A stretch of DNA of 64,000 nucleotides from Burkholderia sp. BCC0506. Its GTDB lineage: Bacteria > Pseudomonadota > Gammaproteobacteria > Burkholderiales > Burkholderiaceae. Under the pieces are notes generated by a model. The model saw only the letters and a list, made by a program, of their open reading frames with translations, was not told where the DNA came from and did no database searches. Each line of letters begins with the position of its first letter. The stretch's first letter is position 1. Positions 18,628 to 29,572 of this stretch are shown in pieces. The position numbers and the translations under genes were made by a program. The stretch lies in NCBI RefSeq assembly GCF_902833145.1, contig NZ_CADFEN010000006.1, positions 372,001 to 436,000 on the forward strand, written 5' to 3'.

Positions 18628-19401
18628 CTAGAACTGCACTTCCGGCTTCGACGCCGAACGCGTGCCGGGCACCGGCCGGTTGCTCGCGCCGTGGTACGTA
18701 TACACGAGCGAGAACTTCACTTGGTCGGAACGGTTCTGCCCGGCCGAATGCAACGTGTTGCAGTGGAAGAACACGACGTCGCCCGTCTGCAGCGGCGGAC
18801 AGGTCGCCGCATCGATCATCCTGCGGTTTTCCGGCAGATCGCTGCGGAAGAACTTCGCGTCGTCGAACGCCTCCGGCCCGAATTCGGCCGTATGCGAACC
18901 CGGTACCAGCCACAGCGCGCCGTTCTCGTCGGTTTCCGGCCCGAGCGCGAGCCACACCGACACCATGTCCGAACGCTCGAACGCCCAGTAGCGGAAATCG
19001 CGATGCCAGCCGGTCAGGCTGCCGTACGCCGGGTGCTTCGTCATCATGCAGTTGTGATGCGCACGCGACAGCACGGGCTCCTCGCCGAAATACGCGCGCA
19101 TCCACGCGCCGATCTCGGGCGCGATCGCACGCTCGGCAAACGCCGGATCGCGCGAATACGCATCGAGCAGCCGCCGCACCGTATGCCCGCCCGGCGCATG
19201 CTTGGATTCGGGCGCGCCCGGGTAACGCAGGTCGGCCTCGAACTCGATCGGCTCGGCGGCCTCCTGCAGCTGGCGCTGCGCGATCTGCCTGAGCGCCGCG
19301 CACTGCGCTTCGTCGACGAGGCCGCGCGCGACGACGAAGCCGCGCTCGCGCAATTCCGCGACTTGCGCGCGGATCGATTCCGACTGCAATGGAGACGACA
19401 T
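18628..19401 (-). CDS. Phytanoyl-CoA dioxygenase family protein
   Basis: The 257-residue protein is an Fe(II)/2-oxoglutarate-dependent oxygenase of the PhyH type. The iron-binding HxD lies in GWHRDFRYWAFERSD and the distal His in VVFFHCNTLHSAGQN, followed by the Arg/Ser 2-oxoglutarate-binding part. WLVPGSHTAEFGPE is also typical. Bacterial members hydroxylate diverse small molecules, and the substrate is unknown. ATG at 19401 (MSSPLQSESIRAQV) was preferred over an upstream in-frame ATG because the intervening residues are low-quality and AT-richer. Confidence 0.85.
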   Translation of the reverse strand: MSSPLQSESIRAQVAELRERGFVVARGLVDEAQCAALRQIAQRQLQEAAEPIEFEADLRYPGAPESKHAPGGHTVRRLLDAYSRDPAFAERAIAPEIGAWMRAYFGEEPVLSRAHHNCMMTKHPAYGSLTGWHRDFRYWAFERSDMVSVWLALGPETDENGALWLVPGSHTAEFGPEAFDDAKFFRSDLPENRRMIDAATCPPLQTGDVVFFHCNTLHSAGQNRSDQVKFSLVYTYHGASNRPVPGTRSASKPEVQF

Positions 19402-19753
19402 GGGATGCCAGACGTTTATTGTGTGAATGTGACGATTGTAAATCGGCGCCGGATAGCGCGAACAGCGCCATTGTCGCGCGCAGGGGCATGCCAATCGCGA
19501 ATTTGACCCAGCTCAAGGGAACTGTGCGGCGCGGCACCTGCCTCAGCGACAGGCGGTATGCGGCACGCGCCTTGCGGCACAAGGGTTTATCGCGACTTTT
19601 GCCCGTCATGAATCCCCTGTAGCCTGACGCGGCCTGTCAATTCTGGCGGGCGCGGCGCGCAACGGGTTTCGGTAAGATCCGTTGTGCCATCCGAGGCCGT
19701 TCATACCAGTGCGCTCTTCAGGGCGCCACTCATACAAGCGAAGCATCGTTCAC
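19402..19753. other. 352-bp divergent promoter region
   Basis: This spacer separates the dioxygenase gene (minus) from the small basic protein gene (plus). It is less GC-rich than its surroundings near 19420-19450 and 19590-19640. I see no clear operator, RNA or coding frame. Confidence 0.4.
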
Positions 19754-20095
19754 ATGCCATTCCGTCTGACTTCCCGTTTCAACCGCGCTGCGAAGCGCGT
19801 CATGCCGTCCGCTCCTGCCCGCTCGCTGCGCCATCACCGCGCCCGCACGCAGGCGCTGGCCGAGCGTACGCCCGCGCACAGCCGGCTGGACGGCATCCGT
19901 GCGTGGTTCCACGCGTTTTTCTCGATGATGAGCGCGCAGGCGTTCACCCGCCGCGCCGGCCTGCGCTCGCTGCTGCAGAAGCCGTCGTCGCTGCGCGCGC
20001 TCGCGCTGCGCCGCACGCTCGGCCCGCAGCGCCGCGTCAACCGCCCGCGCCGCCTCGCGGCGAGCAACGGCTGGTTCGGGTTCGGCGCACGCTGA
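19754..20095 (+). CDS. Small, highly basic hypothetical protein (113 residues)
   Basis: The product starts MPFRLTSRFNRAAKRVMPSA and ends SNGWFGFGAR. It is extremely Arg-rich but shows strong third-position GC, a sensible start and stop, and a perfect terminator 65 bases after the stop, so I regard it as a real gene. A central segment, IRAWFHAFFSMMSAQAF, is hydrophobic and aromatic and could be a short amphipathic or membrane-associated helix. No known domain is recognised. Its charge would fit nucleic-acid or membrane-surface binding, but this is speculation. Confidence 0.6.
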   Translation: MPFRLTSRFNRAAKRVMPSAPARSLRHHRARTQALAERTPAHSRLDGIRAWFHAFFSMMSAQAFTRRAGLRSLLQKPSSLRALALRRTLGPQRRVNRPRRLAASNGWFGFGAR

Positions 20096-20160
20096 GCGGC
20101 TACCCGGCGGGCACGGCCCGCACCGATCGCCGTCGTTGCGCCGGCGATCGACATCCAATA

Positions 20161-20187
20161 AAAAACCCCGGCCAGGCCGGGGTTTTT
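20161..20187. terminator. Bidirectional rho-independent terminator
   Basis: AAAAACCCCGGCC and GGCCGGGGTTTTT form a perfect 13-bp inverted repeat around one base, with T-runs on both strands. It lies between the small basic protein gene and the convergent metK gene and can serve both. Confidence 0.95.
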
Positions 20188-20206
20188 CGTTTCAGGCGAA
20201 CGACGC

Positions 20207-21394
<1,188 letters not shown>

Positions 21395-21458
21395 TTTTTC
21401 AGGCTCCTGTGTGGTTACGGTTGGTTTCACGTAGCCAGCTTCGTTGGGCCTGAAGCGG

Positions 21459-21546
21459 CGACGCTTTAGCGGATTACCAGGACCGGGCAGCGCGTGTCGC
21501 GCCAACCGGCTTCGCCCCGCAAGTTGTCAGTTAACTCGGCGAAGCC
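21459..21546 (-). promoter_or_regulatory. SAM-II-like riboswitch candidate in the metK leader
   Basis: Read on the minus strand, P1 is GGCTTCGCC (21546-21538) with GGCGAAGCC (21516-21508), a perfect 9-bp stem. Its 21-base loop ends in TTGCGG, which can pair with CCGC at 21472-21469. GAC (21528-21526) can pair with GTC (21462-21460), bracketing the conserved TAAAG (21468-21464). A small hairpin GCGC-GACAC-GCGC lies in the connecting loop. This is the H-type pseudoknot order of SAM-II. The first loop reads GAGTT instead of the usual GATTT, so ligand binding is not certain. Downstream, TTCAGGC (21454-21448) can pair with GCCTGAA (21404-21398) between the ribosome-binding site and the GTG. Confidence 0.65.
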
Positions 21547-21549
21547 CGT

Positions 21550-21576
21550 ATTATAGCGGCTTTCCTGAATTGTCAC
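21550..21576 (-). promoter_or_regulatory. metK promoter
   Basis: On the minus strand a perfect -10 box TATAAT (21555-21550) lies 15 bases after GTGACA (21576-21571), which matches the -35 consensus at five of six positions. Transcription would begin near 21543, just at the foot of the riboswitch-like P1 stem. Confidence 0.7.
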
Positions 21577-21659
21577 AGAGCGCCGCCCGTGCTGCATCTT
21601 CCGCTGTCTCACCTTCCTGTTCGCAACGTGCCGGCCAGCCGGCCCCACGGAGATTCCGC

Positions 21660-22544
21660 ATGCTAGGCCGCCTCGGCACGCACCTCGCCATCGGCTTGCT
21701 GAAGCTGCTCGCCCTGCTGCCGTACGGTCTGACCGCACGGTTCGGCGATGGCCTCGGCTGGCTGCTGTATCAGATCCCCAGCCGGCGAAAGCGCATCGTA
21801 CATACGAATCTGAAACTCTGCTTCCCCGACTGGAGCGACGCGCGGCGCGAGGAAGTGGCGGGCCGGCATTTCCGTCATGCGATCCGCAGCTACGTCGAGC
21901 GCAGCGTGCAGTGGTTCGGCTCGGAGAAAAAGCTCGCGAAGCTGATCCAGGTCGACAGTGCGGTCGACCTCGACGATCCGGACCTGCCGCCGACGCTGTT
22001 CCTCGGCCTGCACTTCGTCGGCATCGAGGCCGGTTCGATCTGGCTGAACCGTTCGCTGCACCGCCGCTGCGGCTCGCTTTACCAGCCGTTCTCGAACGCG
22101 GTGCTCGAGGAAGAGGCGAAGAAGGCGCGCGGGCGCTTCGACGCCGAGATGGTCGGCCGCGCGGACAGCGCGCGCGTCGTGCTGCGCTGGCTGCGCGACC
22201 GCAAGCCGGTGATGCTCGGCGCCGACATGGACTACGGGCTGCGCAACTCGACGTTCGTGCCGTTCTTCGGCGTGCCGGCCTGCACGCTGACGGCCGTCGG
22301 CCGGCTCGCGAAGACGGGCCGCGCGCAGGTCGTGCCGTTCATCGGCGAGGTGCTGCCGAATTACAAGGGCTACCGTCTGAAGGTATTCAAGCCGTGGGAT
22401 CACTACCCGACCGGCGACGACGATCTCGACGCACGGCGGATGAACGAATTCCTCGAGGAGCAGATTCCGCTGATGCCCGAGCAGTACTACTGGGTGCACA
22501 AGCGCTTCAAGACGCGCCCGCCCGGCGAGCCGAGCCTGTACTGA
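21660..22544 (+). CDS. lpxL: Lipid A biosynthesis late acyltransferase (LpxL/HtrB family)
   Basis: The 294-residue inner-membrane protein has one N-terminal hydrophobic segment (LAIGLLKLLALLPYGLTARF). The acyltransferase HX4D/E motif appears as HFVGIE within LFLGLHFVGIEAGSIW. Further LpxL/HtrB landmarks are YQIPSRRKRIVHTNLKLCFP and EQYYWVHKRFKTRPPGEPSLY at the C-terminus. The family adds a secondary acyl chain to lipid A from acyl-ACP. The exact chain and position (LpxL or LpxM type) are not deducible. It starts 105 bases from the divergent metK promoter, with GGAG before the ATG. Confidence 0.9.
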   Translation: MLGRLGTHLAIGLLKLLALLPYGLTARFGDGLGWLLYQIPSRRKRIVHTNLKLCFPDWSDARREEVAGRHFRHAIRSYVERSVQWFGSEKKLAKLIQVDSAVDLDDPDLPPTLFLGLHFVGIEAGSIWLNRSLHRRCGSLYQPFSNAVLEEEAKKARGRFDAEMVGRADSARVVLRWLRDRKPVMLGADMDYGLRNSTFVPFFGVPACTLTAVGRLAKTGRAQVVPFIGEVLPNYKGYRLKVFKPWDHYPTGDDDLDARRMNEFLEEQIPLMPEQYYWVHKRFKTRPPGEPSLY

Positions 22545-22742
22545 CCCGGCCGCGCGACGTTCGCGGGCGCGCCGTCAGGTGCGCGCCTGCGCTCTCGCCA
22601 CTCCGCACCCGCGCAGGACGCCCCTGTCGGCTGCATGTATCATTTGCGGTTGAGATCAGCACGACGAACGACACCGCCCGGCATGGCCGCCGGCCGTCCG
22701 TATCGTGCCGACCGCCTTGTTCGCCATGGAATTCCGGACCCA

Positions 22743-23612
22743 GTGAAACTCTCGTTCACCAAGATGCACGGCGCGGGCAACGACTTCGTCGTGCTCGACG
22801 GCTACTCGCGCGCGCTGCCGCCGCTCACCGAAGCGCAGGTGCGCGCGCTCGCCAACCGCCACTTCGGCATCGGCGCCGACCAGCTGCTGCTGGTCGAGAA
22901 ACCGACCGTCGACGGCGCCGATTTCAAGTACCGGATCTTCAATTGCGACGGCGGCGAGGTCGAACACTGCGGCAACGGCGCACGCTGCTTCGTGAAGTTC
23001 GTCAACGACCGTGGCCTGACCGACAAGCGCAGCGTGCGCGTGCAGGTGATGAAGGGCCTGATCACGCTGACGATGCAGGACAACGGCGAAGTCGTCGTCG
23101 ACATGGGCGCGCCCGTGTTCGCGCCGGCGCAGGTGCCGTTCGATGCTGCGGGCCTCGACGGCCGCACCGAAGGCCACGACACGCTGTGGCCGCTCGACGT
23201 CGGCGGCGCGACGCGCTGGATCTCGACGGTGTCGATGGGCAATCCGCACGCGGTGCAGGTCGTCGACGACGTCGACGCGTATCCGGTGCTGGAAGAAGGC
23301 CCGCTGATCGAGCGCCATGCACGCTTCCCGCAGCGCGTGAACGCCGGCTTCATGCAGATCGTGTCGCGCCGCGAAGTGAAGCTGCGCGTGTACGAACGCG
23401 GCGCGGGCGAGACGCTCGCGTGCGGCACCGGCGCGTGCGCGGCGGTCGCGGCCGGCATCCGGCGCGGCCTGCTCGATTCGCCCGTGACCGTGCACACGCA
23501 CGGCGGCACGCTGACGATCGGCTGGGACGGCGCGCGCGACGAAGCCGCCGCGCTGATGATGGCCGGCCCCGCCGCGACCGTGTTCGAAGGCGAGATCGAC
23601 CTGAACGCCTGA
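22743..23612 (+). CDS. dapF: Diaminopimelate epimerase DapF
   Basis: DapF converts LL- to meso-diaminopimelate for lysine and peptidoglycan synthesis using two cysteines as acid and base. Both are visible: [17 protein letters not shown] and [16 protein letters not shown]. The N-terminus [20 protein letters not shown] is typical, and the start is GTG at 22743, giving 289 residues. It is followed by DUF484, xerC and rlmI in the order common in beta- and gammaproteobacteria. Confidence 0.97.
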   Translation: MKLSFTKMHGAGNDFVVLDGYSRALPPLTEAQVRALANRHFGIGADQLLLVEKPTVDGADFKYRIFNCDGGEVEHCGNGARCFVKFVNDRGLTDKRSVRVQVMKGLITLTMQDNGEVVVDMGAPVFAPAQVPFDAAGLDGRTEGHDTLWPLDVGGATRWISTVSMGNPHAVQVVDDVDAYPVLEEGPLIERHARFPQRVNAGFMQIVSRREVKLRVYERGAGETLACGTGACAAVAAGIRRGLLDSPVTVHTHGGTLTIGWDGARDEAAALMMAGPAATVFEGEIDLNA

Positions 23613-23649
23613 TCCTGCCACGTCCCCGATAACTGAACGCACCAGCCAC

Positions 23650-24375
23650 ATGAACGATCGCGAAGTCGCCGACTACCTGCTCGCCAATCCCGAATTCTTC
23701 GCGCAGCACGCCGAGCTGCTCGCGACGATCCGTCTCGCGAACCCGCACGGCAAGGCCGCGATCTCGCTGCAGGAGCGGCAGATGGAGATGCTGCGCGACA
23801 AGAACAAGCATCTCGAACGCCGGCTCGCGGAGCTCGTGCGCTACGGCCACGAGAACGACAGCCTGTCCGCGAAGTTCAGCCGCTGGACCGCACGCGTGAT
23901 CGCGGAACGCGATCCGTACGCGCTGCCGCGCACGATCGCCGACGGCATCGCCGACGTGTTCGACGTGCCGCAGACGGCGCTGCGCGTGTGGGACGTCGCC
24001 GACACCTACGCGCAGGCCGACTTCGCGCGCCAGGTCGGCGAGGAAGTGCGCCTGTTCACGAACGGGCTGTCGACGCCGTACTGCGGCGCGAACACCGGCT
24101 TCGAGGCCGCCCAGTGGCTCGCGCCCGCGCTCGCCGCCCCGGCCGCGAGCGCGGCGGAAGGCGCCGAGGCCGCGCCGGCCGGCGACGGCGCGGCCGCATC
24201 GGTCGCGCTGCTCGCGCTGCGCGCGCCGCTCGCCGGCAACGATGCGCCCGCGTTCGGCCTGCTGGTGCTCGGTTCGCCCGATCCGCGCCGCTTCCACGAC
24301 GGGATGGCCACCGACTTCCTCGCGCAGATCGCGACGCTCGCGAGCGCCGCGCTCACGCGCCTGTTGCCGCACTGA
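23650..24375 (+). CDS. DUF484 family protein
   Basis: The 241-residue protein begins MNDREVADYLLANPEFFAQH, the standard DUF484 opening. A coiled segment with LQERQMEMLRDKNKHLERRL and a GAF-like C-terminal domain (GIADVFDVPQTALRVWDV onwards) follow. An Ala-rich insert lies near residues 160-185. DUF484 proteins are cytoplasmic, and their role is unknown. They almost always sit between dapF and xerC, as here, and may assist XerC or read a small ligand. Confidence 0.9.
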   Translation: MNDREVADYLLANPEFFAQHAELLATIRLANPHGKAAISLQERQMEMLRDKNKHLERRLAELVRYGHENDSLSAKFSRWTARVIAERDPYALPRTIADGIADVFDVPQTALRVWDVADTYAQADFARQVGEEVRLFTNGLSTPYCGANTGFEAAQWLAPALAAPAASAAEGAEAAPAGDGAAASVALLALRAPLAGNDAPAFGLLVLGSPDPRRFHDGMATDFLAQIATLASAALTRLLPH

Positions 24376-24388
24376 TCCGCCGCACGCG

Positions 24389-25309
24389 ATGACCGACGAT
24401 CCGATCGCCGCCTACCTGTCGAACCTGAAACACGTCAGGCAGTTGTCGGAACACACGCTGCGCGCGTACACGCACGAACTCGACGAACTGAAGAAGCTCG
24501 CGGCCGGCCGCCCGCTCGAAACGCTGAGCGCCGCCGACATGCGCGGCGCGGTCGCGCGCGCGCATGCGGGCGGACTGTCCGCGCGCTCGATCTCGCATCG
24601 GCTCTCCGCGTGGCGCGCGTTCTACCGCTGGCTCGCGCAACGCGTCGAGATGCCCGCGAACCCGGTCGCCGCGGTGCGCGCGCCGAAGCGCCCGAAAACC
24701 CTGCCGAAGGCGCTGTCGGTCGACGACGCGTCCGCATTGATGGACGCGCCGCTCGCCGGCACGACCGAAGGCATCCGCGATCACGCGATCCTCGAGCTGT
24801 TCTATTCGTCGGGGCTGCGCCTCGCGGAGCTGATCGGGCTCGACGTCCGGTACACGCAGGCCGACGGCTACCGCTCGGCCGGCTGGCTCGATCTCGCCGA
24901 AGCCGAAGTCACCGTGCGCGGCAAGGGCAACAAGGAGCGCAAGGTGCCGGTCGGCCGCAAGGCGATCGACGCGCTGAACGCGTGGCTCGCGGTGCGCGCC
25001 GAATTCGTGAAGCACGATCCGCATCCGCTGTTCGTGTCGGTGCGCGGCAACCGGATGTCGCCGGGCGTCGTGCGCGAGCGCGTGAAGCGCGCGGCGCTCG
25101 CCGCCGGCATCCCCGCCAACGTCCACCCGCACGTGCTGCGCCACTCGTTCGCGACGCACGTGCTGCAGTCGAGCGGCGACCTGCGCGCGGTGCAGGAACT
25201 GCTCGGCCACGCGAGCGTCGCCGCGACGCAGGTCTATACGTCGCTCGACTTCCAGCATCTCGCGAAGATTTACGACAGCGCGCATCCGCGCGCGAAGAAG
25301 CGCGACTGA
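24389..25309 (+). CDS. xerC: Tyrosine recombinase XerC
   Basis: XerC, with XerD, resolves chromosome dimers at dif during division. The 306-residue protein has an N-terminal SAM-like core-binding domain (YLSNLKHVRQLSEHTLRAY). The catalytic domain has Arg in SSGLRLAELIGLD, the HLR-type box in VLRHSFATHVLQSSGDLRAV, the second His/Trp region in LLGHASVAATQVYTSLD, and the nucleophile Tyr at about residue 283. The ATG at 24389 follows the DUF484 stop by 13 bases, so the two are co-transcribed. Confidence 0.95.
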   Translation: MTDDPIAAYLSNLKHVRQLSEHTLRAYTHELDELKKLAAGRPLETLSAADMRGAVARAHAGGLSARSISHRLSAWRAFYRWLAQRVEMPANPVAAVRAPKRPKTLPKALSVDDASALMDAPLAGTTEGIRDHAILELFYSSGLRLAELIGLDVRYTQADGYRSAGWLDLAEAEVTVRGKGNKERKVPVGRKAIDALNAWLAVRAEFVKHDPHPLFVSVRGNRMSPGVVRERVKRAALAAGIPANVHPHVLRHSFATHVLQSSGDLRAVQELLGHASVAATQVYTSLDFQHLAKIYDSAHPRAKKRD

Positions 25310-25385
25310 CGCGCATCCCGTGTTACCCGCCACGCGCGGCGGCCGGCCCCGGCCGGCGTCGCGCCCGGCCCCTTTCGATCTCATC

Positions 25386-26600
25386 ATGCAAACCGTCACC
25401 CTCAAGCCGTCCAAGGAAAAATCGCTGCTGCGCCGCCATCCGTGGATCTACGCCAATGCGATCGACCGCGTCGACGGCAAGCCCGCGCCCGGCGCGACGG
25501 TGATCGTGCGCGCGCACGACGGCCGTTTCCTCGCGCGCGGCGCGTACAGCCCGCAGTCCCAGATCCGCGTGCGGGTATGGAGCTTCGACGAGCACGAGCC
25601 GATCGATCACGCGTTCTTCAAGCGCCGCGTGCAGCGCGCGGTCGCGCACCGCACGACGATGGTGTCCGGCACGGGCGCGGTGCGGCTCGTGTTCGGCGAA
25701 GCCGACGGGCTGCCGGGGCTGATCGTCGACTACTACATTGCCGACACGGCCGAACCGGGCGCCGCGCCGCGCGGCCAGCTCGTCTGCCAGTTCATGGCCG
25801 CGGGCGTCGAAGCGTGGAAGGACGCGATCGTCGCGGCGCTCACCGGCGCGACCGGCTGCCCGAACGTGTACGAGCGCTCGGACGTGTCGATCCGCGACAA
25901 GGAAGGGCTCGAACAGACGACCGGCGTGCTGGCCGGCGACGCGCCGCCCGCGACGCTGATCGCGAACGAAAACGGCGTGCGCTATCACGTCGACGTGCCG
26001 AACGGCCACAAGACGGGCTTCTACGTCGACCAGCGCGACAACCGCGCGCTCGTCGCGCAGTACGCGGCCGAGCGCGACGTGCTGAACTGCTTCTGCTATA
26101 CGGGCGGCTTCTCGCTCGCGGCGCTCAAGGGCGGCGCGAAACGCGTCGTGTCGATCGACTCGTCGGGCGACGCGCTCGCGCTCGCGCAGCAGAACGTCGT
26201 CGCCAACGGCTTCGACGCGGCGCGCGCGACCTGGCTCGACGCCGATGCGTTCAAGACGCTGCGCCGCCTCGTCGACGACGGCGAGCGTTTCGACCTGATC
26301 GTGCTCGATCCGCCGAAGTTCGCGCCGACCCGCGACAGCGTCGATCGCGCGGCGCGCGCGTACAAGGACATCAACCTGAGCGGCTTCAGGCTGCTGCGTC
26401 CGGGCGGCCTGCTGTTCACGTACTCGTGCTCGGGCGCGATCGACATGGACCTGTTCCAGAAGATCGTCGCGGGCGCGGCCGCCGACGCGAAGGTCGACGC
26501 GCGCATCCTGAAGCGGCTCGGCGCGGGCGTCGATCATCCGCTGCTCGCCGCGTTCCCGGAAGGCGAATATCTGAAGGGCCTGCTGTTGCAAATCGTCTGA
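25386..26600 (+). CDS. rlmI: Class I SAM-dependent 23S rRNA methyltransferase (RlmI-like)
   Basis: The 404-residue protein combines an N-terminal PUA-like RNA-binding domain (KSLLRRHPWIYANAIDRVDG) with a Rossmann methyltransferase. The EEHGIxFxVD-like step appears as NGVRYHVDVPNGHKTGFYVDQ, the SAM-binding motif I as LNCFCYTGGFSLAALKGG, and motif IV as DLIVLDPPKFAPTRDSVDRA. RlmI methylates C1962 of 23S rRNA in E. coli. The family also contains relatives with other targets, so the exact site is inferred. Confidence 0.88.
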   Translation: MQTVTLKPSKEKSLLRRHPWIYANAIDRVDGKPAPGATVIVRAHDGRFLARGAYSPQSQIRVRVWSFDEHEPIDHAFFKRRVQRAVAHRTTMVSGTGAVRLVFGEADGLPGLIVDYYIADTAEPGAAPRGQLVCQFMAAGVEAWKDAIVAALTGATGCPNVYERSDVSIRDKEGLEQTTGVLAGDAPPATLIANENGVRYHVDVPNGHKTGFYVDQRDNRALVAQYAAERDVLNCFCYTGGFSLAALKGGAKRVVSIDSSGDALALAQQNVVANGFDAARATWLDADAFKTLRRLVDDGERFDLIVLDPPKFAPTRDSVDRAARAYKDINLSGFRLLRPGGLLFTYSCSGAIDMDLFQKIVAGAAADAKVDARILKRLGAGVDHPLLAAFPEGEYLKGLLLQIV

Positions 26601-26793
26601 TCGCCCCGATCTTGGCGGACACCCCTGTCCGCCGGCCCCGCCTGTCGGGCCCGCGCTTTCGCCTGTCGTCCGGACGACGGGCGGGGGCTTGACAGGTATG
26701 TTTCAATGGATGGTTGTGCGCCCCGGCTCGCAGCGCGAGGGCGCGACGCACATCCTGGTTTTGACCCCGATTCACGAACCACAGGCGACCGAC

Positions 26794-27873
<1,080 letters not shown>

Positions 27874-28369
27874 CGCACGCGGGGCGGCTGGCCGCCCTTG
27901 CTGCCCGGCCGCCTGCGCGGGCGGCTGCGGCGGCCGCGCGGCGCCTTTTCCGGGCAGGGTTTCGCCGTCATCGCTTTTTCGCGATTTGCGCGTTATATTT
28001 TCTAGATATTGGCGCAGCCGGCGGGGATCGACCCGATACGGCGCCCGCTTGCGATTCAGTTACAATACGTGCCCGCTGGAGTACGGCAACAAACAGGCCC
28101 GGTTCTTGCTGAACCAGTTTTCCGGGCATCGCAACCGCGCCGGATCGCCAATCCGCCTCCCGGCCGCGGCCGATGCGATGTGCCGCGCAGCACACCGGTT
28201 CGCAGCGCGCGCAGATCCGCGCCAGGCCTATCCTGGTATTTGAGAACCGGTTTTCCAGAGGCTTTCGGCCCCGCGGCGGCAAATCGCAAATGATTGCAAG
28301 CGCGGTTGCGGGTAATCCCAAAGTGCAGGCAATATCTGTTGATTTGCCGCACATTGAAGAAGCAAGCAG
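27874..28369. other. 496-bp intergenic region upstream of dksA
   Basis: The left third is GC-rich with imperfect inverted repeats after the CobW gene. AT-rich promoter-like stretches follow (GTTATATTTTCTAGATATTGG around 27992-28012 and CAGTTACAATACG around 28058-28070). The rest up to 28369 would be a long dksA leader. I found no ORF with the coding bias of the neighbours and no RNA gene that I recognise. Confidence 0.4.
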
Positions 28370-28786
28370 ATGACGAAGAAACTCTTGACCGAAGCCGAAA
28401 TCCTGAAGATGAGCGACAAGGATTACATGAATGAGGATCAGCTCGCCTTCTTCAAAAATCGGCTCGAACAGTTGCAGGCGGACATCCTCAAGAATGCAGG
28501 CCAGACGACCGAGAACCTGCGCGAGACGGTGATCGTCCCCGATCCCGCCGACCGCGCGACGATCGAGGAAGAGCACGCGCTCGAGCTGCGTACGCGCGAT
28601 CGCGAACGCAAGCTCCTCAAGAAGGTTCAGCAGTCGCTCGCCCGCATCGATTCCGGCGATTACGGCTGGTGTGAGGAAACCGGCGAGCCGATCGGCATTC
28701 CGCGCCTGCTCGCGCGTCCGACCGCCACGCTGTCGCTCGAGGCGCAGGAGCGCCGCGAGCTGCGCCAGAAGCTGTTCGGCGACTGA
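28370..28786 (+). CDS. dksA: DksA family transcription factor with a degenerate zinc finger
   Basis: DksA binds the RNA polymerase secondary channel and works with ppGpp. The 138-residue protein has the coiled coil (MNEDQLAFFKNRLEQLQADI to ETVIVPDPADRATIEEEHAL), with the PDPADRAT tip carrying the two functional Asp residues. In the globular part the four zinc Cys of E. coli DksA correspond here to C101, T104, S122 and A125, so zinc cannot be held in the usual way. Pseudomonas DksA2 has a comparable loss. It is probably the housekeeping DksA of this organism, though a second copy elsewhere is possible. Confidence 0.93.
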   Translation: MTKKLLTEAEILKMSDKDYMNEDQLAFFKNRLEQLQADILKNAGQTTENLRETVIVPDPADRATIEEEHALELRTRDRERKLLKKVQQSLARIDSGDYGWCEETGEPIGIPRLLARPTATLSLEAQERRELRQKLFGD

Positions 28787-28823
28787 TCGAGCGGCATTCC
28801 GCTCGAATACACGCTGCTTCCCG

Positions 28824-28851
28824 AAAGCGCGCGGCCTGCCGCGCGCTTTTT
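28824..28851 (+). terminator. Rho-independent terminator of dksA
   Basis: AAAGCGCGCGGC and GCCGCGCGCTTT form a 12-bp stem with a two-base gap (in practice a slightly shorter stem with a normal loop), followed by TTTTTG. It lies 38 bases after the dksA stop codon. Confidence 0.92.
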
Positions 28852-28898
28852 GTTTTTCCGGCACCGGTTTCCGGCCGCCGGCCGATTTGCCGCCCCCT

Positions 28899-28926
28899 CT
28901 TGATATCCCGGCGCCCGCCCTAAAAT
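28899..28926 (+). promoter_or_regulatory. Heat-shock (sigma-32-like) promoter candidate for hslVU
   Basis: CTTGATA (28899-28905) resembles the sigma-32 -35 element CTTGAAA. About 13 bases later, CCTAAAAT (28919-28926) could be the -10 region; it also reads as a TAAAAT sigma-70 box. It is 100 bases upstream of hslV, whose operon is a standard heat-shock target. Confidence 0.5.
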
Positions 28927-29025
28927 GAAACGGACGCGCGCCGGGCCGCTCCCCGGCGCACTGCGGATTCACGCGGCGGCGCGTCGCGTCGCCCGACTCT
29001 TCCCCGTTTTTCTCAAGGAACGCAG

Positions 29026-29562
29026 ATGGAGCAATTTCACGGCACGACCATCGTTTCGGTCCGGCGCGGCGACAAGGTCGCACTCGGCGGCGACGGCCAG
29101 GTAACCCTCGGCAACATCGTCATGAAGGGTGGCGCGCGGAAAGTGCGGCGGATCTACAACAACCAGGTTCTGGTCGGATTCGCGGGCGGCACCGCCGATG
29201 CGTTCTCGCTGCTCGACCGCTTCGAGGCGAAGCTCGAGAAGCACCAGGGCAACCTGACCCGCGCGGCCGTCGAGCTCGCGAAGGACTGGCGCACCGACCG
29301 GATGCTGCGCCGCCTCGAAGCGATGCTGATCACGGCCGATGCGACCACCACGCTCGTCATCACCGGCAACGGCGACGTGCTCGACCCGGAAGGCGGCATC
29401 TGCGCGATCGGCTCGGGCGGTGCCTACGCGCAGGCAGCCGCCCGCGCGCTCGCGGAGAACACCGCGCTGTCCCCGCGCGAGATCGTCGAAAAATCGCTCG
29501 AGATCGCCGGCGACATGTGCATCTACACGAACCACAACCGCATCATCGAAACGATCGAGTAA
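29026..29562 (+). CDS. hslV: ATP-dependent protease subunit HslV
   Basis: HslV is the N-terminal-threonine protease that forms a double hexamer and degrades proteins unfolded by HslU. In this 178-residue product the mature N-terminus [20 protein letters not shown] is preceded by MEQFHG. Thr7 is therefore the probable nucleophile after removal of a six-residue propeptide, whereas E. coli HslV starts directly with MTTIV. The [16 protein letters not shown] segment is typical. hslU follows after ten bases. Confidence 0.98.
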   Translation: MEQFHGTTIVSVRRGDKVALGGDGQVTLGNIVMKGGARKVRRIYNNQVLVGFAGGTADAFSLLDRFEAKLEKHQGNLTRAAVELAKDWRTDRMLRRLEAMLITADATTTLVITGNGDVLDPEGGICAIGSGGAYAQAAARALAENTALSPREIVEKSLEIAGDMCIYTNHNRIIETIE

Positions 29563-29572
29563 GGACCGCACC

